Origin: Solen grandis
Taxonomy: Eukaryota; Mollusca; Bivalvia; Adapedonta; Solenidae
Reading direction: 5' to 3'
Assembly (NCBI GenBank): GCA_021229015.1
Contig: CM037794.1
Location: 44,170,995 to 44,234,994, forward strand
DNA length: 64,000 nt
Below, one piece after another: positions 23,796-37,065 of the stretch. Each line of letters opens with the position of its first letter. The first letter of the stretch is position 1. Both the position numbers and the translations under genes were made by a program. The notes beneath the pieces were generated by a model. It searched no databases. It was given only the letters and a program-made list of their open reading frames with translations, and was not told the DNA's origin.

Positions 23796-26624
23796 TGACA
23801 TTACTAAAATTTCTGGTTCACTACAGGTTCAGCAAAAACATGTTGTTAACAATATTTGCCATCACTTATAACTGGTTAATTGTGTGTTCATCTGAAATAA
23901 ACAACTGAAATAAACATAGCAAGCTACAGGAAATGGGGACAAACTAAATGTTGATCCACCTGAAAAAGCAATGGACTCCATTGTCTCACTTTCGTACATG
24001 ATTGTAATGCGAGAACATTTTTTTTTTAATGAAAATGATTTATAAATATATATTTTGTTTATTTTATTATCATAATGATAGAAATCGCAATAAAAACAAA
24101 TGATTACAGTAGTTTACTGATATCTAGTACTTTACAAATGTTCCACATGTGTTTGCAATCATCAGGAAAATATTTTCAAGTTTTACATAAATCAACAGAA
24201 CACATACTACAGATGATATTTAGAGTATTAAGAAAGTATCAAAGAGAGAGAGGGAGATATCATATCTATTTTCTCATCTATGAATAAACCTTTCGTAAGC
24301 TTTGAAAATTGCAGTCTTTTTATTGTTGTCCCAATATATAATACTGAGTGATAAAAATATATGAATAATTTATCTATTCATTTTAATCAGGAACTCAGAT
24401 AATCTATTTTAAAAAAGAACATTGTTTGATTGTTCTGTATTTTGTCTCAACTGTAAATTTTGTTGTTGTTGTTGTTTTTTGCTCTAAGCTGATGCTAACT
24501 GATTTGCATGCATGTCAAACAATATAAATTGCTGTGATAAACTATTATTATTATTATCCATATTGGACAATAATCAAAATATTTATGGTTTTAAGTTTTG
24601 TGGATTTTGTCCTTTCCCCGTTACTGAACAGGTCATTGAAAATTTATGAACAATTTAGTGCAGGAAATCAGTAAATCAATAATGCAAACTTACTGACATT
24701 GTCTAGGGCTCGCACAAATCTATGTGCTGATTTGTCCATGCCCTTAAATTTGCGACCACTTGATGAGCACTTGTGAACCAACACATAGAAGTATGCTACA
24801 GAAATTCTGGTTAACTGTCAAAGAGTCGAAAAGAATGTAATGATACATGCACAACTGCTTGCAACATGCACCTTATATACAGAGAAAAAGAGAGACCCTT
24901 ATCGCCACTTTTTTAAAAGCAGGCCGGAAGGCCATCTTGTTTGAAGAGAAGTAATCAGTGAAGAGGCCGCCCATTCTATCACAGCTTATACAGGGCTCCC
25001 GACTTAAATTCAGGGGAGAGATGTGATTATAGTGTGTTACAATTGTTTTATTTAGACACCGAGCAGCAAAAAATATCAGTGACAAACGAAATAACACCAA
25101 TTTATCAGAAATTAAAACAAGAGGGCCAAGATGGTCCTATTTTGCTCAACTAAGTACCACTGCACTTTAAGACATGTTAACAAGAGTGCCACTGAGGCAA
25201 GGCAACACATACTCGAAGGCAAATTCATACGATGGTATCATATAGTACAAAGTACTGTTTTTTAATATGAGGGTGGTAGTTTTGATGTACAGTTGAGACT
25301 CGTTATGTTGACATTGGAAAGAAACTTGCTTCATCAACTCAACAAATCTAAGTTTAGGCTATAACATATAAGACAAGACTTTGTCTTAGATCATATGTTT
25401 CCAGGTACATGTAAATTCATATGTTGACATATTCATATCTTGACATAAAAATGATGCATTCGTTGATGATGAGATAAGGAGTCTCAACTGTATTTGCAAA
25501 TATCATTGATGATGAGTTTTTATATATTTGAAGAAAAAGGTAAATCATTTAATTAGTTTTGAGCTCAAAAATAACTTTTATCATATTACATAATGCTCAA
25601 ACAGCTGTTTGCGGTTTTGTATAATCATCTCATATTCTCTAATATTTAACACATTACATATAACTTTTAGGCCGAATTACATTACTCCGTGTCATGCACG
25701 TGTATTCTTTATATATGCATAGTGTGTTGAACTTGAACAGCTGGATTAAATGTGTTTGAAGCAACTAACTTTGATAAAAAAGATGCATTATTCATATGAT
25801 GTTGAAAATATATGAGAAATCAGTTACTATTTGAAACTATTTTTTCTTGGTGTTAGATTACAATAAGTAATTTGTTCACAGTTTCTTCATTCATGTTTTG
25901 CTTGTTGTTATAATTGCTATTTACTGTCATTATAGGTCATATAAAAAAAATCTGACATGTATTGCCATTTCATATCAAATTTTATTAAACAAGTTCATGA
26001 AAATGTTATGATATGAAATGACAATTCATGTCAGATCCTATACATCTAATATTAGTAATAGAAGACAAATGAAATTATTGATGAATAACTCTATCATAAA
26101 TCAGTGGATAGTAACCAAAATTGATCTTGACCCGTTTTTTGATATTATATGCTTGCATTCCAAATACAAATTATAAACATGAAGTATTTCAAAAGTTATT
26201 GCATGGAAACTGTCTACAGACTGACAGACAAACGGACAGCGCCAGGTTTGTCCAGCCATCTGACTGGCCAATAAATCATTTTGATTTATGCAGACTCATA
26301 AAGGGTCAACACAATCAAATTCAGAATATTTATGATAAATGGGCCATAAAGACTTACTGGTTTGAAATCAGTCAAAAATCAACATCACTTTACATATTTG
26401 TTTTCTTACACATTGAGTCCAATCTTGATAAAAACTGCTTAATATAAGCAAACAAATACCAAGAAAAATAAAATATTATGGCCATTAATATTTAATTGTA
26501 AACAAACAGAAATTTGCCATTTTTTTTTTTAATTAAACCCAAAGGCCAATTTTTTTTAAAACTTGATAAAAAACAAAACAAATACTTAACAACCTATTTA
26601 GAAGTTTACATTGTCACAACAGTA

Positions 26625-27212
26625 TTTCAGTCCAAGTGGAGGAAGACCCTGAATTTACAAGGGGCACTTCGGTAGAACCATTAGCCTATCACAAGCCAGC
26701 TGGAAAGCTACCTCACATAAATAGAACCATTAGCCTGTCACAAGCCAGCTGATAAGCTACCTCACATAAATAGAACCATTAGCCTGTAGAACCATTAGCC
26801 TGTCACAAGCCAGCTGGAAAGCTACCTCACATAAATTGAACCATTAGCCTGTCACAAGCCAGCTGGAAGGCTACCTCACATAAATAGAACCATGAAGCCT
26901 ATCACAAGCCAGCTGGAAGGCTTACTCACATGAATAGAACCATTAGCCTATCACAAGTCAGCTGGAAGGCTACCTCACATAAATAGAACCATTAGCCTAT
27001 CACAAGCCAGCTGGAAGGCTACCTCACATAAATAGAACCATTAAGCCTATCACAAGCCAGCTGGAAGGCTACCTCACATAAATAGAACCATTAAGCCTAT
27101 CACAAGCCAGCTGGAAGGCTACCTCACATGAATAGAACCATTAACCTATCACAAGTCAGCTGGAGGGCTACCTCACATGAATGGAATCATTAGCCTATCA
27201 CAAGCAAGCTGG
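26625..27212. repeat. 49-bp minisatellite (~12 units) in unit 2
   Basis: Same repeat and same SINE-derived left flank as the array at 19.7-21.5 kb, but about a third as long. It has private variants (CCATGAAGCC, GGCTTACTC, and a partial-unit duplication near 26785). Right flank CAAGCAAGCTGGAAGAAATA is identical to unit 1. Confidence 0.93.
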
Positions 27213-29334
27213 AAGAAATATCTAAGTGGCTAAACCAAAGTCAAATTCCACCAACAATTCTTAGTGTTAAGTAAAACTTAAATACTTAAGGGCAAATTTC
27301 ATTAGTCTTGTTTCTCTAATAAAGATATCAAAATGTTTTATTTCTTATCAATTATTGTTAGTCATTAAGGTGATACTTCCTTTCAATTAGTCGTGTACCT
27401 CAATATTTCATAAAATAGTAATGGTTGAATGTGCATCTATCTAGTTTAAGAATATAAGTATTACTTAGCACTAAGTTTTGTTTGTGGAATTCAAGCCAAG
27501 ACTAAAACTCACAGTGGAGAGGGGCTAAAAGATAATAAATATCAATAAACCGATATTTCATGGGTCATAACTCTAGTCATCTTCATCTTACATCACTAAT
27601 AACTAGTCTTGAATAAGATATTAAGCAATTTAAAATATTGTCTCTGATGAGGATTTCTCAAGAAATGAAGATACTAGAGAGTGAACAAAGTGATCGTGGA
27701 CAGACAAACAAATGGCAGACGCAGGACATCAGATGAGCTAAAAATAAGTTACAAAGTATCCTGTATAACATCTTCAGCTGAAGATTGCACAGCATTGCAG
27801 AATTTCTGTGCATAAAATAAATGCAAATTGTGTTTAGTTCATTTTTTATTCACATAAAAAAGCTTGGAGTCTTTAGGCCTCCAAATAATCTTCTATGTTC
27901 AGCCACTGAAAATATTTTTTTTTTACAATCACAAGAAAAGTTTATTAATGCTTTAATCATTCCTGTTGTTATGGGACATCTAGAGACGATAATTCAATAC
28001 CCAACTCACTTTTACAGCTTCCAAGAAATTTACCTTAGAATTTTTGTTGCAAGTTCAAGGGCAAAATTTATTTTCCATCAATCTTTCAGATTTTAATCAT
28101 TGCGTGAAATTTTAATTTTGTCAGTAGAATTTTGTCAATGAAAAATAGCTGCAAAACCATTCTCCTGTCACGACATAGAGGAAGAAAAAAAAATACGGAC
28201 AAGAATTAGCGAATAAATGAATATAAATCTACAAGTTACCGAGTTTGTACACAGAAATGTGAAGATCCAGTCATCAAAAAGGACAACGGAGTGAAGACAC
28301 AGGAACAAGATTGAGAAGAAGTCTGGGAGCTTAATATAATTAAAATTTTACACCATAACAAGTTTAACCCTGACAATTGTCTTGTAAATCACTACCATCA
28401 TCGCACGAAAAACCTATTTAACGGCAAATGTGACAGGCCGAGACAATCATAACAATATAAATTTCGGCAACTGCCTCCGTAAATGTCTCAGAGTGTCGCT
28501 AATTCTGACATCCATTTTCAAAATTCAAATTTATGCTTACAGACAAAAGTAAAGATGTTCAAAGACCGTCTGACAGCCATAATGGCAAGACAACCCAGTC
28601 GAGATAAACACTGGAGAGAGATTACGAAACATTGCCTTTCTGTAACACTAAAGAATCTGTGATGGCTTTTAAGCAGGCAGGCAGAAAGTCAATAACAGTA
28701 CAGTTTTTTAAAGAGTAGCGCAAGTTTTTAACGACTTAACAACCATTCTGATTACGATGAAATGTCTCAAAAGTTGGTGCGCTGAGATTCAGGATTAGAT
28801 CAGGTAGATTAATTTTCTGCCTCTTTATCCTGGAAATGAGAAAATGTTCCTTGCTCTGTCATATAGTGACAGAGAAAAATTGAATGTATTTCATATATAT
28901 ATTCCACACAGATATTATTTTGAATGTGAAAGTCAAAGAGTCCAAATATTGTTTTCTGAAGTGGTGTTGATTAAATTATGGGTGTTGGTTTTTACTTGTT
29001 TGAGTTTGGCTTATTACCATCATATATATATGGAGGCCTTTAATTACGAAATAAAGAATCTGAATTTCCGTTATTTGGGAACTTTTATCCTCATGTGATA
29101 GATATAGTGATGCATTAACTGCGATATCACATTGCAGACATTAGTGTCATGATGCCATACCCAGTCATATTATTCTGATATTTGGCCATCAAGGAGTGGA
29201 ATTACCTTAAAATGTTGACCACCAAGTAATGGAGGTATAATACCAGTTGAATCTGAATTAACAAGGTTTACAATGGAAACCCTGGTTATTAGAATAGGGT
29301 ACAGTGGTGCTATTGCATCATTTGTCAAAAATAT

Positions 29335-29500
29335 GATTTATATACGATAGAAATACGAACGATATACGATCTGCATTATGCAATAGCAGGTTTGATTCAC
29401 CTGTTCGATTCAATACGTTACGATGCAATGCATTCTTAATCTGATACCATACGATATGCGATCCACGATCTGCGATTTACATTATGCGATACACGGTTTA
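29335..29500. repeat. ATACGAT/TGCGAT motif cluster, unit 2
   Basis: Direct counterpart of the cluster at about 23.6-23.8 kb. Confidence 0.55.
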
Positions 29501-30735
29501 CATGACATTACTAAAATTTCTGGTTCACTACAGGTTCAGCAAAAACATGTTGTTAACAATATTTGCCATCACTTATAACTGGTTAATTGTGTGTTCATCT
29601 GAAATAAACAACTGAAATAAACATAGCAAGCTACAGGAAATGGGGACAAACTAAATGTTGATCCACCTGAAAAAGCAATGGACTCCATTGTCTCACTTTG
29701 TAGAGGAGACCAACGTTTAGTACATGATTGTAATGAGAGAACATTTTTTTTTAATGAAAATGATTTATAAATATATATTTTCTTTATTTTATTATCATAA
29801 TGATAGAAATCCCAATAAAAACAAATGATAACAGTAGTTTACTGATATCTAGTACTTTACAAATGTTCCACATGTGTTTGCAGTCATCAGGAAAATATTT
29901 TCAAGTTTTACATAAATCCACAGAACACATACTACAGATGATATTTAGAATATTAAGAAAGTATCAAAGAGAGAGAGAGAGATATCATCTATTTTCTCAT
30001 CTATGAATAAACCTTTCGTAAGCTTTGAAAATTGCAGTCTTTTTATTGTTGTCCCAATATATAATACTGAGTGATAAAAATATATGAATAATTTATCTAT
30101 TCATTTTAATCAGGAACTCGGATAATCTGAGCTTCTATTTTAAAAAGAACAACATTGTTTGTTTGTTTTGTATTTTGTCTCAACTGTAAATTTTGTTGTT
30201 GTTGTTTTTTGCTCTAAGCTGATGCTAACTGATTTGCATGCATGTCAAACAATATAAATGGCTGTGATAAATTATTATTATTATTATCCATATTGGACAA
30301 TATTCAAAATATTTATGGTTTTAAGTTTTGTGGATTTTGTCCTTTCCCCGTTATTGAACAGGTCATTGAAAATTTATGAACAATTTAGTGCAGGAAATCA
30401 GTAAATCAATAATGCAAACTTACTGACATTGTCTAGGGCTCGCACAAATCTATGTGCTGATTTGTCCATGCCCTTGAGATTGCGACCACTTGATGAGCAC
30501 TTGTGAACCAACACATAGAAGTATGCTACAGAAATTCTGGTTAACTGTCAAAGAGTCGAAAAGAATGTAATGATACATGCACAACTGCTTGCAACATGCA
30601 CCTTATATACAGAGAAAAAGAGAGACCCTTATCGCCACTTTTTTAAAAGCAGGCCGGAAGGCCATCTTGTTTGAAGAGAAGTAATCAGTGAAGAGGCCGC
30701 CCATTCTATCACAGCTTATACAGGGCTCCCGACTT

Positions 30736-32289
30736 TTAGCAGGTAAACATATATAAAATTTAAATTGCCAGATTGACAGCTATACAGGGGAAAAGCATGA
30801 GAGAAATAAAACAGTGGCTAAGCAACTGTTAACGTACTTACAAAACAAGTTCGTTTCTATGTGTTGTGTGATGTTGACCTCCAATACATTTATCTCCAAA
30901 GAAGATAGCAGAAAATCTAATTAATCTGCAAACAACTTTTAAAGTGGTCCCATGCTTTCAACCTTAAGTACAAATTATTTGTTCCTATAAAATAAATGTT
31001 GCTATATTTTACTCACTGTTTTACCAACCAAAATATCTTTGTTTTATCAATCATAAGAATACTCTAAGACTTACTACTCATTTGTGTTTACTATATTTTT
31101 TAAAAAGTTCATTAGTCTTTTAGTTGTAAAACCCTCTCCCCCACCCCCCAAAAAACAACAACTTTTTACTATTAATATCACCATCAACAAGATTTGGTAT
31201 GGAAATATACTGATAGAATGTCTTCCTCTTCGGAATATAATATTTCTATGATAAATATTTAATTTTAAAATAATGATATAATGTGTATAAAAAAGAAAAA
31301 ATATGAATAAAATTATTTAATGGCAGAAATTTGTAGTCATGTTGTTGTTGTTGTCTTGAAGATTCCTCCGTTGTTTCTGGAGCACTTCTTGGCAGGATGA
31401 AGAATTTTGACTTTTCTGCATTAAGGGTCTTCATTATGTACACTCGCAATGTTGTGAATAAATACACTTAAAACGCGTAGGCGGCAGTGTCAGACAGTAT
31501 TAATATAGTCGAAACAGTTTATGTTACATAAGTGCCCTATAGTGTATGTATGTATGTATGTATATGTAGATGGCTATTCTAAGTTACTTACAATTTATTG
31601 TATAATATTAATTATAACAGAGGACCAGTTTCTGACTAAGCTACCCAGTGACACTACATAACACCCTGGTTCTTTCTGTGATAATATTCTCACAATAAAC
31701 CTGCGACCATCTTTCATGTTTTCTGTCATGTAAGTACTGGTAATAACATTCATGTTGTGTACACCTGATTGTCCCTTCCTCGCCTTGGGGTGGGATTGGG
31801 GGTGGGGGGTGAGTGAAGGTATACCGGTACTGGCGATACATAAAGGTGACATATCCGGTCAAAATAAGCAAGTGCTGTGCCCGCTGATAAGAGGGTATGG
31901 CACATGTCTGGTGTTATGAAATACATTTAAGTTGATCAACATACATACATGCATAAATGTACAGACATGAAAAAACAACAACATTCAATCAAAGACATAT
32001 TTTAAGCAAACTATACATGTAACAATATGGAATTTAGAGATTTTTTCCATTTAACTTTTATTATGTAGTGAACATTGTGCTTTCATGGATAAGGAGAGAT
32101 CGGTAATATGACTTAAAACTCAAAGGCAGTATGTCTATCTTCTATTGTAATGGCTAGCAATCATTTTCTGATTATTATGGCAACATGAATGGGGTCCTAT
32201 CTTTTTTTTTCTGAAAAGACAGTGGTTGGATACAAGGGAGTCCAGGTGCGATACCCTAGCTCATTTCGCAAAAAGACGCCTTGGTTCTT
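30736..32289. other. non-coding stretch
   Basis: No supported gene. Contains a (TGTA)n microsatellite at about 31545-31565 and a G-rich tract at 31786-31812 (GGGGTGGGATTGGGGGTGGG) that could form a G-quadruplex. Overlapping minus-strand frames at about 31595-31871 are read through that tract and show no domain. Confidence 0.5.
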
Positions 32290-32500
32290 TTATGAGTCCA
32301 GGGAATAGCACTTATACACAGGAGACAAGTTTCTTGGTAGAACGAATACTGAGTTCTCCAAGTTTTCATAGCAACCCCAATTTGCTAAGTGCAAAACATG
32401 GGCGAATCTTGTACAAATTTTATATGTCTTTGGTTTGACGCAATCACTGGAGTAATGTGATCTGGTTGGGATTCAAATCCAAGACCTTCAGATATCATAT
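32290..32500 (-). repeat. SINE-like element, family B
   Basis: Second copy of the family at 12636-12830, with CATAGCAACCCC, TTTATATGTCTTTGGT and a minus-strand B box (GGGATTCAAATCC at about 32467). The upstream words at 32140-32178 are also shared with 12246-12282, so the repeat extends beyond the SINE body. Confidence 0.6.
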
Positions 32501-32680
32501 TGCTTATTCGAAATGACATGAAAGAGAGAGAAAAAAAAATATATTCTGTGCAAAATATGACTTGTTTATGTGTGGATAGAGAGAGAGGGGTAAATAAAGT
32601 AGGAAATAAAAAAAGTGCACATTAGAATTACAATGTTTGCATATACTTAAGTTTCAATTATCTTTTTCAATGTGTTTAAT

Positions 32681-32719
<39 letters not shown>

Positions 32720-33354
32720 TCATGAGCAAACACTGCAGAAAAACAGATCCCAGAAAATAAGAAACAACGGAACAGAAGCAACATCTGTATGTCAGTGGGT
32801 GGGTGGGCGTCAATCAGGTTGTTTCCAGCAAATATCTCCTGTTAGAATAAAGATACAGCTATCATACTTGGTAGGTAGATACCTTATGGGAAGAGAAAGA
32901 TTGGGATTGATTTTCAAAGCTCTAAGGTCAAGGTCACTGTTACTTAAAAAAGCTTTGCTTATCAGGGGCGACACTTGAAATCCTGGTTTTACGTCATTTG
33001 ACGGATTTCTTGTTTTTCCTAATTCTCCAATCTAGAAGTCTCTTGACTTTGTCTTGATTCGACCAGTACCTTGCAACGGCACAAGTCTTGAAGGAATCTT
33101 ATCATGAGCAGGGATCAAACCAGTTACCTTTGATTCTGTAGTCAATGGACACTACCACTTGACAAAACCATCTAGTTGAAAAATATTCGAATGCATTTAA
33201 AAAATGTCCAAATTTAATATGAACCATAAACCATATCATGCTAAATTTCTTAATTGGACTCATCCTTTTTTTCATTTTGGACTGTACCATTAGTTGCTTA
33301 TATGGGTGCTTGTTGAAAATTTATTGACTGAATAGTGAATAGTTCAGACCATGA
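32501..33354. other. non-coding stretch with GA microsatellite
   Basis: A (GA)n run at about 32681-32714 and a tRNA-like B-box fragment near 33110 (GGGATCAAACC). A family C SINE fragment (GATTCGACCAGTACCTTGC) lies at about 33055-33130. The 113-codon open frame at 32637-32978 is read through the GA run and is not supported as a gene. Confidence 0.5.
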
Positions 33355-33596
33355 TTAACCCTTTCCCTCATAGAGAAAACCATGAAAAGACCTATGCAAA
33401 CTACATAAAACCAGATCAGCCTGTGAGTAACTCGCAGGCTGATCAGGTTTTATGCTGTTCGCTGCTCCTCAGTGGTCTGGAAATGAGGATTTTGTAATTA
33501 AATTTGGTAAGGTTTAACTGTGGTTTTCTGCAGATCAGGCTTTATGTGGTACCTATTGAGTGCGTCAAAATGAGTCTATATGAGAGAAAGGGTTAA
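33355..33596 (+). mobile_element. TTAA-flanked MITE, copy 4
   Basis: 242-bp copy of the same family as at 9920, bounded by TTAA, with both inverted ends and the inner hairpin present. Confidence 0.85.
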
Positions 33597-33717
33597 GTAA
33601 GCAGACACACATGACCATGTTATACAGACAGTTGGCTTTTTCACAGCAGTAAGAGATTTTTCTTTTCAGTATGGAGGACGAATGAATTTTAATATTTCAA
33701 AGACTGGGTCCACTTTG

Positions 33718-33965
33718 TAGCAACATCATATAACAACTTTACATAGCAACATCATGAAGGAATGTTAAATAGAAACATCATGTAGCAACATCACATAGCA
33801 ACATCATGAAGGAATGTTAAATAGCAACATCATGTAGCAACATCACATAGCAATGGCATATAGTAATGTCATAAAGCTACATCATGTAATATCACATAGC
33901 AATACATGGCAAAAACATACAAATCATTAGCAATGTCAAATAGCAACAACACATAGCAAACATAA
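33718..33965. repeat. AGCAACATCA minisatellite
   Basis: A degenerate tandem array of short units: AGCAACATCATGTAGCAACA, TCACATAGCAACATCATGAA and GGAATGTTAAAT. It decays rightwards into ATAGCAATG variants. Confidence 0.8.
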
Positions 33966-34224
33966 TGTTAATTACAAGCAGAGGATGACCCAGAGTGTCT
34001 AGAGACACCCAGGGAAATTCCAGTGAGTTATATTTTAGCAGTATACTACTTGATCCTGAAATGCAGATAAATGAATAACAGCTGAAATATAGTTTTACAG
34101 TTTTCAAAAATAACAAATAATATATAACCTAATGTTTTAATAATACTAAAACCTATCCATAGAATTTTATCCACCAAATAAGACTATTTAGTATACTGGG
34201 AATACTTTGCTGACTGTACTGGAC

Positions 34225-34633
34225 CAGGGCTTTTTTCAGGCTTTTTGGGAAAAAGGCCCCTGCCAAATTTGGGAATTTTTTTTATCAGTAAAATTGGAAA
34301 ATTGGGGAAAAAATCATTGTCGAATCGATAAAATAGGGAAATCTGACCCATTGAAATACATACAATAGTTCACTTTATACATCATAAAAACAAACTTTTT
34401 CATCAAGAACCTAAACTATACTATACCGTGACCTCAGGCAATGCGTGCAATAATTTTACCTACAAGAATTGTTAATGTAAACAAAACCAATTTACTAGGG
34501 AAATATTTGTAAAAAAAAATATGTATATTTCTTGGCTTTGAGATTTTTTTTCTTGATTGGGAAAAAATGTACCTAGACAGCATTGGGAATGGGGCCAATA
34601 TTTGGCCCCTTAGGATACCTGAAAAAAGCCCTG
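34225..34633. mobile_element. 409-bp non-autonomous DNA transposon with perfect 16-bp TIRs
   Basis: The left end CAGGGCTTTTTTCAGG is exactly complementary to the right end CCTGAAAAAAGCCCTG. TGGAC occurs immediately outside both ends, a likely 5-bp target duplication. Further inside, GGCCCCT and GGGAAAAA words also mirror each other. There is no transposase frame. CAGGG ends resemble those of hAT-like elements, but a 5-bp duplication is not their usual 8 bp, so the superfamily is left open. Confidence 0.85.
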
Positions 34634-35849
34634 TGGACTTACTCAGTTGCTTATGGAGTAAAGGCTTACACCTTACCTCTCTTTGGAATTCCCTCAATAC
34701 AAGATTAAAATGTAAAGCAATGAAATTTCCTTTGTGAATGATGCAACTTTCTGCTAACTTAAATTAAGAACTCTGGTGAGAAGAGAGAGTTCTGAAGAGA
34801 AAGTTCCTTCAAGATTACAACTTAATAATGTTAAACCTGCGCAGAATGCAAAGAAAATTGTTATACATTCAGGAAAGGCCAGGAAGTAAACATATGCATT
34901 ATATCAATTCCTTAGCTTTCCAAACTGAACATGCAATACTTATATTGAGTTCCTTACAGAATATGCATCCATCTGTGCCAGTCAGGCATAAAATGATGCA
35001 TTCCTGCACCCTGGAATTTGTGGAGTAAATAAAATATAAAGTAACAGATGTAAACTATAAATGATTCAAGTGTTCATTCCCATCTTCTGATATGTCCACC
35101 CTTACAAGCCATATATACCAGACAATGGAGAAGTGACATTGCGCAATAAGATGACACACCCCCTGGGAATGAACGTCAAATACACTGGCAGACTGCATAG
35201 TCTTTGGCACTAAAACACTCCCTGCTGGAGGTCTCGTAAAGTCATGCTCAACTCATGTGTTTGTGTGTGCTTGCATATTTCATGATGTATTTACCTCTGT
35301 AAATTGTTTTTATTATTGCGTTACACAAAAAAAATACTTAAGTTGTCAACATAATTTCTGATTGTGGTTTCCCCAAGTTATTTGTATTGTACGTATGAAT
35401 AATGCTTGCAGTATGCTCCATCTTTGCCATTTGCAATTTGTAGTAAGTCAGACTTACGTGACATTGTGAACTGTAAATTGCAGTTAAACTGGCATTAATG
35501 GTCTCATCTCATTCTTTAAATAGAAAAGTCATGCGTAAAAAAAAAAATGAACAAAACCAAAGACCTAGAAAAGCGACAAAAGCGACCATTTTACAGTGTG
35601 GGTCCATTACAACATGCTACATTATAACATGGATTCCAATATGACGCAGGTCAAATTGTAGACCCCAAATATTGTTAATTGTTCATGGTTGATATATGGA
35701 TACAGCATTATCCAGTGATTTTGTTTAGGTTTGGACTCTATACAGCATTTTGATGAATCTTCACTGCAGTTCATCTAAAGTGGGTTTTAAGGGGCAATAT
35801 ATTACAAGAAGAAATACCTTTTAACAAGCATTACATTCAAATGAACACC
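34634..35849. other. non-coding stretch
   Basis: No supported gene. Short open frames around 34.4-35.0 kb lack motifs. Confidence 0.45.
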
Positions 35850-36073
35850 ATGCCCCCATGGGGAGTGGGGCCCTTAGACCTCGGAGGTCGAGGTCATTTG
35901 AAGGTCAAGGTCACCTGGCAGGTAGAGCTCATCAAGGTGCATACACCTGTGAAGTTTGGAGACTGCAGGTAGAAGGACTTCTGTGTTATGGTCAAGGTTA
36001 AAGTTTTGTGACAAACAAACAGACTGACAGACCAAAAACAACATGCCTCCCCGATCTATTAATGTGGGGGCAT
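35850..36073. mobile_element. 224-bp element with ATGCCCCCA inverted ends
   Basis: ATGCCCCCA at the left pairs with TGGGGGCAT at the right. The interior contains GAAGGTCAAGGTCACCTGG and ACAAACAGACTGACAGACC, words typical of the simple dispersed elements in this genome. The TGCCCC/GGGGCA end recalls the palindromic end at about 2985-3012. Confidence 0.7.
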
Positions 36074-36667
36074 AAAAAAGATAAATGGCGTTTATTGGGA
36101 TTAAAGTTCTGGATAATGTAGTATATGCATCCACTCCACTGCATATACCGTATTGTAATGAAAAGAACTATAGCCGACTTTCCGGGAAACAGAATATAAC
36201 ATACTTTACCTAAAACAAGTCTCAATGTGCTTCCAAGAGAAATTTTTTGATAAAACAATTATATTTTTTTATCAAAGAAGCTGTAATTCAGTCTGGACAC
36301 TTTACTGAAGTTTTGCTGATATGAAGTATGTTGTCATCTAAACAAAAAATGGTGCATAACTTTTTTCCCTTAGTATAAGAGTCTACCATGAAATTCATTC
36401 AAAAACAATATGTACTGTGGTATCATTAATATTCATGGAGTCTTATTTTCATCATTTTCGTGTCTGACTTTTCCCACAAAAATATTTATTTAATAGACCT
36501 AATGGTTTCTAGAACATTGAACCAGAAATAGTAAAGACAAGACTGACTTTATCTACATATTCTACAAATTTAATGTCATCAAGACTGAATGATTTTACAG
36601 TATTCTAGTGGAAGTTTGTCCTTTTTCACAATATATGTATTTAGTTTAGTCATTTATTTGATACTGA
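36074..36667. other. non-coding stretch
   Basis: No gene or repeat seen. Confidence 0.45.
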
Positions 36668-37065
36668 TTGGGAAACAAGCTATTTCAACTTGAACCATCC
36701 CCTCTTGACAGTTCCTGGGTTGGACCAGTACTTTGCACCTGGGAAAGTCATGAAAAATCCTTGCCCCCAATGCGATTAGAATCCAAAACTTTTGGATCTG
36801 CCAATGGGTATGCTACCATTGAACCATGGTGCCTTTTTTGCATTTTGTATTTATCTGTTTTATATAGACCTTTTGTATGTAGTTTAAACTTATTTTGTTT
36901 AAGTTAATTGGGAAACATGTTTCTTTACAAATCCTTCTTGATAGTTCTATGGACCAATACTCTGTGACTGGGAGGGTCATGAAAACCCCTGCCCCCAGTT
37001 GGGTTCAAACCTATAAACTTTGCATCCACAGTTGTGTAAGTTGTGTATGTTACCACTGGCATCCT
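36668..37065 (-). repeat. two tandem family C SINE-like fragments
   Basis: Two diverged direct copies (about 36668-36830 and 36903-37065) share GGGAAACA, a TTGA-AGTTC word, GGACCAGTACTTTG or GGACCAATACTCTG, GGGA-GTCATGAAAA-CC and TGCCCCCA. They end in tRNA-like text with a minus-strand B box (GGGTTCAAACC at about 37001). Fragments of the family recur near 33055, 48985 and 55350. Confidence 0.55.

Larger units (their letters stand above)
18267..24990. repeat. tandem segmental duplication, unit 1 (~6.7 kb)
   Basis: From CAGGGCT at 18267 this segment is collinear and near-identical with 24991-30735. Shared landmarks include ACACCGAG-AGCAAAAAATATC, the 49-bp minisatellite, GATCGTGGACAGACAAACAAATGGC, the 84-codon open frame (23140 and 28844), and the terminal TCTATCACAGCTTATACAGGGC. 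It is ~1 kb longer than unit 2 mainly because its minisatellite is longer. It lacks short stretches that unit 2 has after GCTCAAACAG and around 25680-25760. Confidence 0.92.
24991..30735. repeat. tandem segmental duplication, unit 2 (~5.7 kb)
   Basis: Second direct copy, immediately adjoining unit 1. The junction and both outer ends share CAGGGCT, and CAGGGCTCCCGACTT is seen at 24991 and 30721. Differences from unit 1 are single substitutions, T/A-run length changes, a shorter minisatellite and a few insertions (about 25617-25660, 25685-25755, 29698-29718). It could be a true tandem duplication or two haplotypes placed in series by the assembler. Confidence 0.92.

Noticed and set aside
19690..27212. 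Tandem arrays resembling a CRISPR locus
   Set aside because: There are no unique spacers between repeats, units abut directly, and the genome is eukaryotic.
23140..29098. 84-codon open frame present identically at 23140 and 28844
   Set aside because: The whole surrounding unit is duplicated and near-identical, so identity is not evidence of selection; no domain or splice context.
32637..32978. 113-codon open frame containing an Arg-Glu run
   Set aside because: The run is the translation of a (GA)n microsatellite, and the rest shows no domain.
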